From the NCBI GenBank assembly GCA_001692895.1, contig KV748209.1, forward strand, positions 620,001-684,000: a stretch of DNA of 64,000 nucleotides, in the 5' to 3' direction. The notes beneath the pieces were generated by a model. That model searched no databases. It was not told where the DNA came from and saw only the letters and a list, made by a program, of their open reading frames with translations. The position numbers and the translations under genes are program-made. This DNA is from Cenococcum geophilum 1.58. Its lineage: Eukaryota > Ascomycota > Dothideomycetes > Gloniales > Gloniaceae. This document shows, in pieces, positions 36,573-47,370 of the stretch (positions are counted from its first letter, which is position 1; the number at the start of each line of letters is the position of its first letter).

Positions 36573-37460
36573 TCATGCCTTCGCTTTCCCTTTGCCCTTG
36601 ACATCTGTATCCACTGCCATCGATTCCGGCTCCGGCTCTTCCTCTTCCTCGCTATCACTCATAAACTCCTCGTCCTCGTCCCAGCCAAAGAACGTCCTCG
36701 TCTTAGGCTTGTCCGCTTGCTTTGAACTAGATGCCTTTACCTCCCCATCCCCCTCACTCTCACTACCCTCGCTGCCCTCTGACCCAGCCCCGGAGCTATC
36801 ACTCTCTTTCCCAGCCAACGTATTCTTGATCTCCCCAGCCTTATATGCCGCAATAACAGCATCCCTGGTCTTCTGCTCCGCCTCCTCCTTATCCTCGACC
36901 CACTTCCCATCCAGCCTCGCATTCTTGCCACTGCGCACCTCGTCCTCCTTGCGGTCCGCCATCTCGACCACGGCCTCCCACCGCTTGCGCCGCTCCTCCT
37001 TCTCCTTCTTGTCCATCTCCGGCTTGATGGCCAGGTACTCGGCCAGCGCCTTCGCCTCGGTCACCGTCCGCAGCCGCCGCCCGTCCAGGTTCCGCGACGA
37101 CCCGTTGTTCTCGCCCGCGTTCCGCTTCTTGCGCGACGACATCCGCCCGCCGGCGGCGCGCAGCTGCGAGCCGAAGCCGCCTTTGCCGCCGCAGAGCGGG
37201 GCGGACAGGCGCAGAGGGAGGAAGGCATCGCTGGGTAAGGAGAGGAGCGAGGTCAGCGGGGCGGAGGAGTGCGGGAGGAGTTGCTTGTTGGAGGTTGTGG
37301 TGAGGATGAGGCGGTTGGTGGAGGCTTGTGGGATGCGAGAGTAAAGCACGGCAGTGAGGTCGCTGATGCGGCTTGAGGAGGGCATCGGGAGAGAGAGGGT
37401 TGGGGGGAGCCCCAGGCCCGAGAAGGAGGTAAGGAGGACGTTGAGAGTTTGCGACGCCAT
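36573..37460 (-). CDS. sde2: Sde2, ubiquitin-fold spliceosome and silencing factor
   Basis: A single exon of 295 aa. Residues 1-92 form the N-terminal ubiquitin-like domain ([13 protein letters not shown] ... [12 protein letters not shown]). They are followed by the invariant processing site [19 protein letters not shown] at 91-109. In fission yeast a deubiquitinase-type cleavage after GG releases the C-terminal part, which starts with Lys, joins the spliceosome for splicing of particular introns and supports telomeric silencing. That role here is inferred by homology. Residues about 105-215 are basic and partly coiled-coil-like ([18 protein letters not shown]). The tail is acidic and Ser/Glu-rich (EEEEEPEPE) and ends in a basic KGKGKAKA. 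The stop TGA is at 36573-36575. The gene is strongly GC-biased in its first two thirds, which creates long frames on the opposite strand that are not real. It faces STE11. Confidence 0.92.
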   Translation of the reverse strand: MASQTLNVLLTSFSGLGLPPTLSLPMPSSSRISDLTAVLYSRIPQASTNRLILTTTSNKQLLPHSSAPLTSLLSLPSDAFLPLRLSAPLCGGKGGFGSQLRAAGGRMSSRKKRNAGENNGSSRNLDGRRLRTVTEAKALAEYLAIKPEMDKKEKEERRKRWEAVVEMADRKEDEVRSGKNARLDGKWVEDKEEAEQKTRDAVIAAYKAGEIKNTLAGKESDSSGAGSEGSEGSESEGDGEVKASSSKQADKPKTRTFFGWDEDEEFMSDSEEEEEPEPESMAVDTDVKGKGKAKA

Positions 37461-37850
37461 CTGGATGAGTGGCGGGGGTTTGGAAGGTAGAATGTGAAAT
37501 GGGAATAGATTCTACGAAGAACTTATAAGGTGTTGGTAGGGGGTGATGATGATGATGTTTATTCCGCCCGGAGGCACTAAGCCTAAAGGGCACTAGTGCT
37601 ATATTACATATTTTCGCTCCTTTTAGTCTCGCCATATTCTCGTACAAGCCCGTACATATGCCTTACTTAGTACTCCCTAATGTTACTAATACCTTATTCT
37701 GCGAGATCTCGTGGGTAGTTAGTAGCAGGTAGTCTTAGGGGGCTATTCCTCTAAGTGTTTATTGTCCTATCTTTAGCAATTAAAGCGAGATCTGCTAGTA
37801 GCATAAGGGTGCGTGGTATAGGTTAGTCGAAGCGTAAGGGGGGGGGGTTT
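37461..37850. other. SDE2 upstream region passing into AT-rich DNA
   Basis: The first ~100 bp are of normal composition and include a GATGAT repeat (37543-37557). Sequence from about 37590 on is TA-rich with RIP character. A G-run lies at about 37838-37847. This is the right edge of the main gene island. No gene is seen. Confidence 0.5.
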
Positions 37851-38160
37851 AACTATAGTGGGCGGGTTATTAATCCAGTTCTGCCTTAAGTCGTCCGGTA
37901 GCTATTATATATTTTACTATCGTTCGGACCGCTATAGGTCTACGATTCTATAAGATAAGACCTTAGGACTATTAAAACCTCTTCTAATACCTAACTACCC
38001 CTAGTAGTATATCTCTATAGACTTCTATAAGCTACCTATAAACCGCGACGGATATAATATAGTTGTAATTCTAGTTAACCACTTTAGCAAGCGCCCGTTT
38101 TAAATCCCCTATTATAAGAATATTAATGCTAAAGAGGCAGCCTAACTGTATATCTACTAC

Positions 38161-38400
38161 TGTGGTGGGGTAAAATGGGCCACTGCTTTGGGCCTTGGCA
38201 TTTTTCCTGTATATATTAAGCCTGGGCCTTCCTTCCTTCTCCACACCACGACCTACCGGAATACATTCTTTCCTTTCTTCTTACTGACTGCTTTCCTACT
38301 GATTGATTACGACTGACGACCGACCGACCGACCGACAGACAGACAGACAGACAGACAGCACCGTGACTTTCCTATCTGAGAGTGGTCGTACCCTCCCACA
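38161..38400. mobile_element. Unmutated 240 bp insertion, probable solo LTR, with CTAC target duplication
   Basis: Ends TGTGG and CCACA are inverted to each other. The flanks carry exact 4 bp repeats CTAC (38157-38160, 38401-38404). Removing the insert and one CTAC restores the integrase frame (LYIYY-VYRIYG). It holds a TATA-like TGTATATATTAAG near 38210 and a (GACC)n/(GACA)n microsatellite at about 38310-38360. Composition is normal, unlike the DNA around it. Confidence 0.75.
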
Positions 38401-39466
38401 CTACGTCTACCGCATTTACGGACTACTAGATACTATAGTATCTAATTATAGCCCGTAATTTATATTGGCCTTCTAGAATAAGTTTACCTAGATCCTAGGT
38501 ATTAGGCTAAAGCTCTTTATAGTATACTACCCCTAAATAGACGGCTAGATAGAGATTGTAAATTAATATTTAGATTAGAGACTTAGCCTTTTATTAACTA
38601 CTTCTAGGATAATTAAGGCAAACTACTACCCCTAATAAACTACGCCCAGGCGACCCTACCCTATAACTTTACGGGATTTACACCTAACTAGAAATAGGGT
38701 ATTTACTCTAAATAAGCTTTAACTAGGATAGACTAGAAGGACCACGGACCGTATATAAGAAACTATCTTATAAGGAAGCCTAGCAGTACACCAAGCGCTT
38801 AGAGGAAGCTTAGACGATAGCCTATATAAATCTAAAAAAGGCCTAGAAATTAATAGTATAGTAGGTAAATAAGTATAGGCACGAACCCAACTTTACTATA
38901 GGCGATATAATCTAGGTTATAATAAAGAACTAAAAGACGGAACGGCCTAGCTATAAACTAGACTATTAAATAGCGGGACCGTATAAGGTTTTTAAGAAGA
39001 TAGGTAACTTATATAAAGTAAAGCTCCCGGATTTAATTAAGGTTTACCCTATTTTCTTGCCGGATAAGCTACGGAAAGCTATAAACAACCTATTGCCTAG
39101 ATAAAAGAACGAACCTCCCCTACTAATTTAAGTTAGTAGCGATAATAAATAGAAGATTAAAGAAGTACTAGCCTGTAAATTAGTAAGGAAAACGCTAAAG
39201 TACCGCGTTAGTTAGAAAGGCTATAACCTAGACCCTACCTAGTACCCTATATAGAACTTTATTAGTAGTCCCTATAAGCTTTAAGAATTTTATAGCCGTT
39301 ACCCTAATAAACTAAGACCCCTAAAGTACCTAGACAAGTAAATAGAGTACTAGTATAGCGAAGATAATAGGCTACTGGAAGAATATAAAGATAAAAACGC
39401 CTTATAGGAGTAATATAGACACATAAAGCCTAAAGGTAGGCTTTACTAAAGAGGGGGGGGGGGGGG

Positions 39467-39696
39467 TAATATTACGGCACTAGCAGAACTTAGTAGAACT
39501 TCGCACCGGCAAGTTATTACAGATTGCCGCATATTGCGGTTACGTAACGCAAAGATCTTATAAAACATTAAGTAGCGCTACTCTTCTTTTCCTTTCCTTT
39601 CCCTAGCTTTAGATTCTCGTTTATAGACAATCCAATCGTATAGGCTTGCGCGTCCCTCTTACCATACCCATGCCTCTATTAACTAAGTCGCTAACA
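39467..39696 (+). repeat. Probable 3' LTR of Gypsy-D (~230 bp)
   Basis: Starts TAATATTACGGCAC right after the polypurine tract (first TG read as TA). Contains AGCAGAACTTAGTAG near 39480. The right end is set at CTAACA (39696), where Gypsy-A coding sequence resumes. There is no second copy in the window, so the end is approximate. Confidence 0.55.
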
Positions 39697-40422
39697 GTTA
39701 AGAAGGTTGTTTCCTCTTATACTTACTAACTAAAGCTCCCTAATACGGTTAAAATCTACCCTATATTCTATCCGTTAGTCCTCTACCCTACTACCCCTAT
39801 ATTAGACGCCCTGCCTAAATAGATATAGGACCCTCCCCTACTAGTTAAAGTAGATGACGAGAATAAGTACTTTATTAAAAGAATTAATAATATTAAGTAT
39901 AATAAGCGGAAACGCTAATATATATACCTTATAAAATAGAGAGGCTTTACTAAGCCCTTATAGGAACCTATTAACTTTATAGGACTTATATAAGCTATAG
40001 AAGACTTTTATAAACTCTACTTAAAACTACTATAGCCCTACCTTATAGAAGCTTAAGTTTAAAGGGGGGGTATTATTATAGGATATCTCCGTAACACCTT
40101 ATACACATTTACCTATTTTTACTAACTTAGTAACTAAAGACCAACTATAAGACCGCAATTTGTCGCAATCTATAGCAATCTAACGGCAATCTGCCGTATT
40201 CTGCTATATTTTACTAAGTTCTGCTAAAACTACCACCTAAATCCTATTCTACTCTATATATATATTAACTAAGCAACTAAGTCTATAATATATACCCTTT
40301 CTTCCTATTTTCTTACCTTCTTTCCTTACGTAATGTCTTAATCTTATTATACAGTTTATATATATAGCTTAATAATATCTACTTTGCTATATATTATCGT
40401 CGCTTATACTCACTCTGTGACA
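39697..40422 (+). mobile_element. Gypsy-A fragment: integrase C-terminus, chromodomain and 3' LTR
   Basis: Plus-strand reading at about 39715-40050 shows the integrase C-terminus (LKLPNTVKIYPIFYP) and a chromodomain (ENKYFIKRINNI, then RGFTKPL, then AIEDFYKLY), with stops only where CAG/TGG are expected. The polypurine tract AAAGGGGGGG is at 40061-40070 and the LTR follows. Related to the element at 1-12857 but in the opposite orientation. Confidence 0.8.
40071..40422 (+). repeat. 3' LTR of the Gypsy-A fragment (352 bp)
   Basis: Matches 12485-12857 (reverse orientation) along its length. The left end abuts the polypurine tract and the right end reads CTGTGACA. It contains a TTCTGC-type tandem motif near 40190-40235. 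Confidence 0.8.
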
Positions 40423-41757
40423 TAGTGTAGTAATTTAGCTTTAAATTCTTCTAGTCTTAGAAGGCCCTTTTTAGCAAATAGGACGGCTATATCGTCTATA
40501 TAGAAGAAGACAATAAGTCGTCTATTGGTAAATAGGTAGTTAGTACCTAGTACTAGTTCTAATCCAAATTTAGCTAGTATATTAGTAAGCTCTTTATACC
40601 AAAGTAGTGGTAAGATTTTTAATCCGTATAGCGCCATAAGTAGCTTTAGGATATATCCGTTTTAATTAAATCCTTCTAAGTAGTAGCAGTAGATTAATTT
40701 ACTAAGCTTAGCGTTTATAAATACGTTTATAGCATTATACTGTCGAATTTCTAAATCAAATGCGGCTGCTATAGCCATAAGAGCACGGAATATTCGAGCA
40801 GCTAGGGTTACTGCATAAGTCTCTTCCTCTATAATCTGCAGGTCTCCGCGGACGTATAGTCTAGCTTTAAGCTTTTATAGGTAGCCGTTACTATTAAGCT
40901 TATATTTAAAGACCCATTTTAATAAAAGGATCTGCTTATTGCTTACTTCTTCTTTTAGTACAATTCTAAATGTCCCTTGGCGTTTAAGGTCATTATATTC
41001 TTTTTCTATAGCCTTTTAGAAACTAGTAATCAAAGGATACTTTCTTAATTCTTTAAGATTCTTTAGTTTAGGAGGAAGATTGTCCTAATATAGAGATAAG
41101 GATCTAGTTTAGTCGATGTCCTTTACTAGGCCTATGGCGAATCTAGCGTAGTAACTAAATAAGGGAGATAGATTGGCTAGTGCTGCTATATACACTTAAC
41201 GTCGAATTTATTTTAATCCTTTTGGTAGGATAAAGTTGGCAAACGGTTTAGCCGAGACTTCGTTAGCTTATAAAGCTATATTAATTACTCTATTAGATAG
41301 TTCTGGGGAGCTTAGCTAGGTAGGGATTGCTTTAATTATATCCAGGATATTGTCTTAAAGTCCTCCTAGTATAGTGTTTATTTCTAGTAGATCTGGAGAT
41401 ATCGTTCTACTAAGAGTTGGTAACTGCTTAGTATCCTTTATAGGAGGCTCTGCCGAATCGTTCGATTTAGGGGTAGTCGTTTAATCTACATTTAAGGTAG
41501 ATATTTAATTAACGGTATATAGAATAGATTTGTCTTTAGATTCGTTATTATAGAGAGGTTTTAGTAGATAGATTGTCTAGAAGGTGTCTTCTAACACTTC
41601 CCTTGGTAGGTAGTTAATGTTTTAACCCTTAGGGTTATAGAACAAGGTCTTGTTAAATATAACATCTCTAGTTTAAATAACCTTGCAAAGGCTTAGAATC
41701 TAGATACAATAGATATTACTTAAATTATAGCCGACTAGATATCTAATAGATATATAA
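40423..41757 (-). pseudogene. Copia (Ty1) pol, reverse transcriptase part, truncated
   Basis: Minus strand. The frame 40410-40637 reads MALYGLKILPLLWYKELTNI and FFYIDDIAVLFAKKG, the Copia RT palm with an intact YIDD. Upstream RT blocks (LLKWVFKYKLNSNG, YAVTLAARIFRALMAI) read through 40.7-41.0 kb with few stops. Everything C-terminal of YIDD (RNase H, 3' LTR) is missing because the Gypsy-A LTR abuts here. It continues at 47371 beyond the LINE insertion. Confidence 0.85.
41742..41757. repeat. Left 16 bp target duplication of the LINE
   Basis: TCTAATAGATATATAA, identical to 47371-47386. Confidence 0.8.
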
Positions 41758-44700
41758 TAATAATTCATTGCTTAACATCCGATTTAGATCCCTATTGGGC
41801 CTACGCGGACTACTCCTTATTTACATATAGGGAGAAAACTCTATTTAAGAAGAATGAGAAAACCCCATAATCCATCTCCCCGCCTTTTAGGACTCGCCTA
41901 CTTAGCGCTTACGAGTTGCCTATGGTGCTCTACTACCTTACTGTTTAACCTCCTTAGGAACCACTGCTGCCGTAACAAGCCTACGGACGCGCTAGTATTA
42001 TAAACTTTTACTCTACTACTGTAGAGTTACTAGGGGGCACCTACTGCTCGCCCCCTTGCCTTCTATTACCATTTCCCTTACAACCCGGAATTAATTTAGC
42101 ATATTTTAACTAATAAGCCACTAGGTAACCGCCTTAAGGCCTTTTTATATTAAGAGTAGTATATTATAGTTCTTTATGCCAGCTACTAAGAGCATTATTT
42201 CTCGATTAGTGTGTAGGGGGCATAGCAGTATTACGTATTTTGGTGTCTGTCTTGGCTAGCTATATTCGCATCTTAGGCTACCTACTAGGATACCCACCTA
42301 GTAAAGCCAATCTTTTAGTCCTATTATTCCTGTTCTTAAGAGTATTGCTATTATATTTTCTGCCTTTATTAGGCCTTCTTAAAGCCCTTAAGTATTTACC
42401 CCCTATGGCGTTAACCATACTATAGCTTAGGTTCATCTTGCCTAAGTCAGCCTCTGTACCTTTAACTCCTATTTACCTCTCTAGCGTTAGTCTAACTAGT
42501 ATTATATTACAGTAGATAGTTTCCTAGCGTTCTTACGTGTTCTACTTTAGCTCCTTTCTCTGTCTTACTATTATCTTTACTAACCTCTTACGCGTCTCCC
42601 TTCCTCCTCTATATAGGCCTAGGCCCTAAAGCGGTACTATTCTTCTTCTGCTTTCTTTACCTATTTCTCTAATATCTCTTCCCTACTTTAGGGTTATTGG
42701 TTTATTCTTTTATAGGGCACCCTAGGGTCCCTTCATAGTTTACTTAGGCGTGTCTTAATATACTTTATAACATTAGAGTTACGTTTATTTTACGTTCTTT
42801 ATATTATAGCGGCTTTAATATATAACTATAGGGAGGGAATATTAGATTCCTTCTCAAGCAGTACTGTGGCCGTTTGCTTGTACCCGCCTATAATACTCTA
42901 AAGGCAGGCTATTTAGACCTTTTAAAGTGGTTTAAGGAGTAATTTAGGGGGGCCCTTTTTAGTTTCTCTAATGGCCCAAACACTAGATCTATATGTTATG
43001 GTTAGCCAAACGACTGCTATATATAGTAGGCGTAACCTTTAGAAGTATAGACCCTATATAGAATTAATAATCCTAGATAAAGCGATAAACTGTGCTTAGC
43101 CTTTACGGGCCGCTTATACCGCATATACGCTCTACCGGAGCTTACTGTCTACCCATACTCCTAATACCCTTAGGCCCTAAACTGGTTAACCCCTAAAGCC
43201 TTAAATACGAATTATATACTAGAGATCTACAGATTAGTTGTATTTTCTTATAAAATGGATTAGCTAGTATTTCTCTAGTAAGAATTAGACTCTATAACGT
43301 TTTACCCATTCTATATAAGTATTATAGGCTTTCTCTAGTGTTCTATAATTCTCTACGGCTGTTAGCCCATATGTAATTAGGTTTATATTATTAATAAAGC
43401 CTATCCCCTAGGTCGCCCCTTCCTTAAAGGAGTTAAGCAGGTTGCTTATAAAGAAAAGGAAGAGTATAGGCGAGAGAGGTAATTTTTATGGTATTTCTGT
43501 TGCAACTGCAATAGGGGGGCTCTAGTATCTACTAAAGACTAATAATATTTCTTTCTGGCCTATAAACCCTTAGACAAATTATATAATCTATTTTAGGAAG
43601 CCCTTTACCCTAAGGATATATAGGAGACGCTTATAGGGTATATTATTGTAGGCACCACTAATATCTAGGCTAAGTATTAATACTATAAAGTCCTTTCGCA
43701 TTACCCATGCAGATTTAATAGTGGTAGCGAGTAGCGTAAGTGCTAATAGTGTTAAGCGGTTCTTTCTTACCCCTATTTAGCTTTATAGTAGTAGGGCGTG
43801 TTCCTCTACCATGTCTACTATGCGTTCCGCTATTACCCTTTCTAAGATCTTACTAAGGGTGTTTTCTAAGACAATAGGGCGGTAGCTTCCTAGGATTAAG
43901 TAATCTACTTTACCTTCTTTTTATAGGATAACCGTTATTATAGATCTTCTAAGTCGCGGGTAGTAGCCTATAGTAAAGCATACTCTGGCTATATCTATAA
44001 GCTAAGGTGCTATAAGTGGCCTATAGGTTTTTAGGGCCTTATTTAGAATCCTATCTAGTCCTAGTACTATATTATTTAAAAGGCGGCTAATAGTTCTAGC
44101 TATTTCCTCTATTATTATGTCGCTGTTAACCTACAGGCGAGTTACCAGTGTTTTACCCGTAATATTACTAAGGTCTGCTAGAGCTNGTTAGGGGAAGAAC
44201 CTTTCTATAAGGATCTTTACCTTCTTATNNTTGTTATTTATNGCCTATAATTCTCCTNCTCTTNNTAGGGGTAGTAGGTATAGGTNTTCTNCTAGGCGCC
44301 CTACCTTTTTCTTTACCTATTTCGCTATAGCCCAAAGGCCCTTATTATAGGGGAGGCTTAGGTTAGAAGTATGCTCGTTTATAAACTATCTCCAGTTATT
44401 CCTTGCTTCTTTTTTTAGGGTATTCTTTAGCTAGTTTCTTATGTCTTTATATTATCTCTCGTCTTTAGGGTTGTGGCTGCTTATATATTTCCTTCTTGCT
44501 CGTTATTAGCTGGCAACCAGAACTGCGCATTATGTAGACTATACATATCGCGCATAGGGGCCCAGTTTTAAGATCGGGCAGTGCTCTTCTAGCCTATTTT
44601 TAATTACTGCCTGGATCCTTTCTAGTCTTCGGTTAATTTCCTTGGAGGTAGCCAATAAGCCTCGCTTGTTTGGTATTAGGTAGATTTCTTTTAGGTTTTA

Positions 44701-47370
44701 AAGTTATTATTTAACTATATTAAGGAAACTGTCTATCTTAAGCTTCCTTATTACGTATCTTTTTCTATTTAGTTACGCTTTAGTATCTAGGTCTAGCTAT
44801 ATCTAGATAGGGATATAGTCTAAGGTAAGTACCCATTCTTCTTTAGGGTTGCACCTTTTAAGTCTCTAGTATAGGCCTTCGTCTATAAATATAAAGTTAA
44901 TTATACTTCTAGCGGTGCCTTATTGCCATATAATTGCTCCTAGGGGGGTAGCTAGCTTAAGGCCCTAGATATCTATAGCTCTTAGTAGGCACTCTAACTA
45001 TTAATCTGCAGCAACATGGATACCCCCCTACCACGGGTGGTGGAGGTTTATATCTCCTAGTAGGATAGACTCTATACCTTCGGTTTTTAGTAAGCTTATT
45101 ACCGATATAATATTCTCTATTTATAGGACCCCTTCGACCCTAGGGTTATATATATTAATAATTTATACCGGTCCCCTATATATTTGGATTGTTATAACTA
45201 TAATATCTAGGTTAACTGCCTGCTATAACTATAAGGATAGGCTAATAGCCTTACTAATTATAAAGCATACGCGTGTGGCTGCTTTTAGTTTATATAGGAG
45301 CTGGAATCCTTAGGGGCAGTATATTAATTATATAAAGGTATTATAATACGGCTCTTATATAGTAAGGATATAGTATTTCTCTAGGTCTAGACTGTCTAGT
45401 AGGGGCCTTGCAAGGCGGTGGTTTATATTGCCGCAGTTATACTATATAATAGATAGGTGGCGGACCCCTAGCAAGGGTCCTTTAACTCTCCTTTATTCCT
45501 CGCTTTTTCTATTTCCACTTTCTCTAGGATATTTAGAGCTTCTATCTCTTATATCTACACCCTAATTACTATTTATTTTATATAGAGCTTTCTATTCCCG
45601 TGTTTTATATTCCTATTAGCGCTTCTATATCTAAATCTGTTATTATTACTAGTTCTTCCCCTATTCTTACTAGTCGGCTATATACCCTTTATAGGTTGGC
45701 TACGAATGTTATATTTGCCGCATTAAGTCTAATTCTTAATTATCCTAGTCTTAAGCCTACTATCGCTGTCCATAGGGGTCTTCCTACGGGGCGTCCTCTC
45801 CCTTATATCCCCTGTGACCCTTATATCCCTACTTAGTCTAGTAATATCACACAACGTCGCTTCTGGCCCGTTAAGGCTTAGGATGGCTGGCCTAGCCCTT
45901 TAGTATTAAAGGTAGGAAACGCTAGGAAGGCACCTGCGTCCCCCTAGCTTATCGCCTGTTATTTCTATTTATATAACCTAGCGTATAGTTATTCCCGCAG
46001 CTATTAAGCCCTTACCTTCCGTCTCCTATATTTAATACAGTTTTCTCTCTCCCACGCCTTATATGTGCTTTAGTAGCAGTTTACGCATTTTATTTAGTCT
46101 TAATTTAAGTAATATCTTATATCATAGGGGCCTGCACAGTAGCCGTAGCACACCTATGCTACGCATATAGATTAGGTGTATCCCTATTATATATAGTAAT
46201 AGTATCATTCTAGGCGTAGTCTGTGGTTATAGAGCCTTATATTATATATAAGGCTATTTATAATTATTCCTTTTTAGATAAGGAGTTTTTGTATTCCTGG
46301 TGTATATATACTAACGATAAGGGAGCTATGCGTTTGTCTGGCGTCTCCCTAGCAAGTCTCTAGTAACCCTCGTGTCCTCTTATTATTCTCGTTATATGCT
46401 TGGTTTACATTTTCCTGTTAAAGCTATTAGATTTAGGTAATTTTAAGTCCTAGTATAAGGCGTTCCGTTTATCTTACTATCTCCTATATAATTACTATAT
46501 TGTCCACCTGGCGTCCCTTTTCTACCCTAAGGCTTATAGGAACCACTAGGACTTTAGCTAGGTAATCCTTATAGAGTACTTTTATGCCAATACGTTCTCC
46601 TAGCCTATCCCCTACCCTTACGGCTCGTTCCTTTACCTATTAGTCCTTTAGGGTAACTCTAATATCTCCGCTCTTAAGGTGTTAGACTATAATAGCATCG
46701 TAAACCTCTTTACGTATCTCTATAAGGACTTCTGTTTCTAATTATCCCCTAAGCCCCTCTGCTTATTCTATATTTGGTTATATTATAATTATATACCTAG
46801 TTATTAACTTAAGGGGGGTGGGTTCCCTATGCTGTAAAAGCGCAGCTATAGCGGCCTAGGTACGGTTCGCCGGTAAAGGGGGGTTATACTTATTTTTAAT
46901 TTTACTTAGCCGTTAAAGGATTTAATTAAGGGTTTACTGGAGGGGCGCCTAAGGTTCGTTAGACTGGCGGAGCTATTCTACTAGTTGCATTAGTTCGTTA
47001 TAGCTAATAGTTACTCCCCCGCAATTCTAGATACTAGACGCGTCTAATAGGCTTTATATTTTATCAGATGCCTTCTTAATAGAGGTATTTCCGCTTTATA
47101 GTGTGGTATTCGCCTGTCTTTATTATGGAGGGCCATTGCTAGGCGTAGTTCTAGCGGTCGCGCGCGAGTGCGAGCCACCGTCGTTCGACGTATGCCTCCC
47201 CTGCGATGCATGCATCTCAGGGGGATTCTCTGGGTGTTTTTCAGGGTTCTTTTGGTTGGTTTTGGTCTTTTTGGGCCGGGTGCAGCAAGAGCTCCTTTTT
47301 GTTCGGATTATTAGTATATAGACCACGTAGTCTGCTTTATATAATCGACAGTCACTATCCAAACAAGCAT
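41758..47370 (-). mobile_element. Tad-like LINE retrotransposon, near full length, inserted in Copia
   Basis: A 5.6 kb minus-strand element flanked by 16 bp direct repeats. ORF1-like region at about 47150-46000. ORF2 endonuclease begins near 45450 (LQYNCGNINHRLARPLLDSL). The RT at about 43.4-43.9 kb reads SYRPIVLENTLSKILERVIA and SLDISGAYNNIPYKRLL (motif A, D-to-N variants). RNase H is expected at 42.3-42.9 kb. The 3' end carries a short TAA/ATT-rich tail at 41758-41770. The first 200 bp (about 47150-47370) are almost unmutated while the body is RIP-mutated. Several undetermined bases lie at 44180-44300. Confidence 0.8.
47150..47370 (-). promoter_or_regulatory. Unmutated 5' end of the LINE (probable 5' UTR/internal promoter)
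   Basis: GC-balanced block at the 5' end of the minus-strand LINE, next to its target duplication. The minus-strand frame across 47123-47362 is Lys/Pro/His-rich with RPKKTKTNQKNPEKHPENPP, and could be the start of ORF1 or leader sequence. Non-LTR elements usually carry their promoter here. Confidence 0.45.

Larger units (their letters stand above)
37851..39696 (+). mobile_element. Gypsy-D: 3' half of a Ty3/gypsy element (integrase, chromodomain, LTR)
   Basis: Plus strand. Integrase core reads from about 37960 (NYPQQYISIDFYKLP, then DGYNIVVILVNHFSKRP) and continues after a 240 bp insertion as IYGLLDTIVS, then IDGQIEIV-like sequence near 38530-38560. A chromodomain-like tail is at about 39170-39360 (NFISSPYKL, FYSRYPNK). 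A long purine run at 39450-39466 is the polypurine tract, followed by the LTR. The 5' half (gag, RT) is absent. Stops are of RIP type. Confidence 0.75.

Noticed and set aside
36592..37647. Frames of 250 and 252 codons over SDE2
   Set aside because: They arise from GC-rich codons of the real minus-strand gene, show biased composition and contain no domain.
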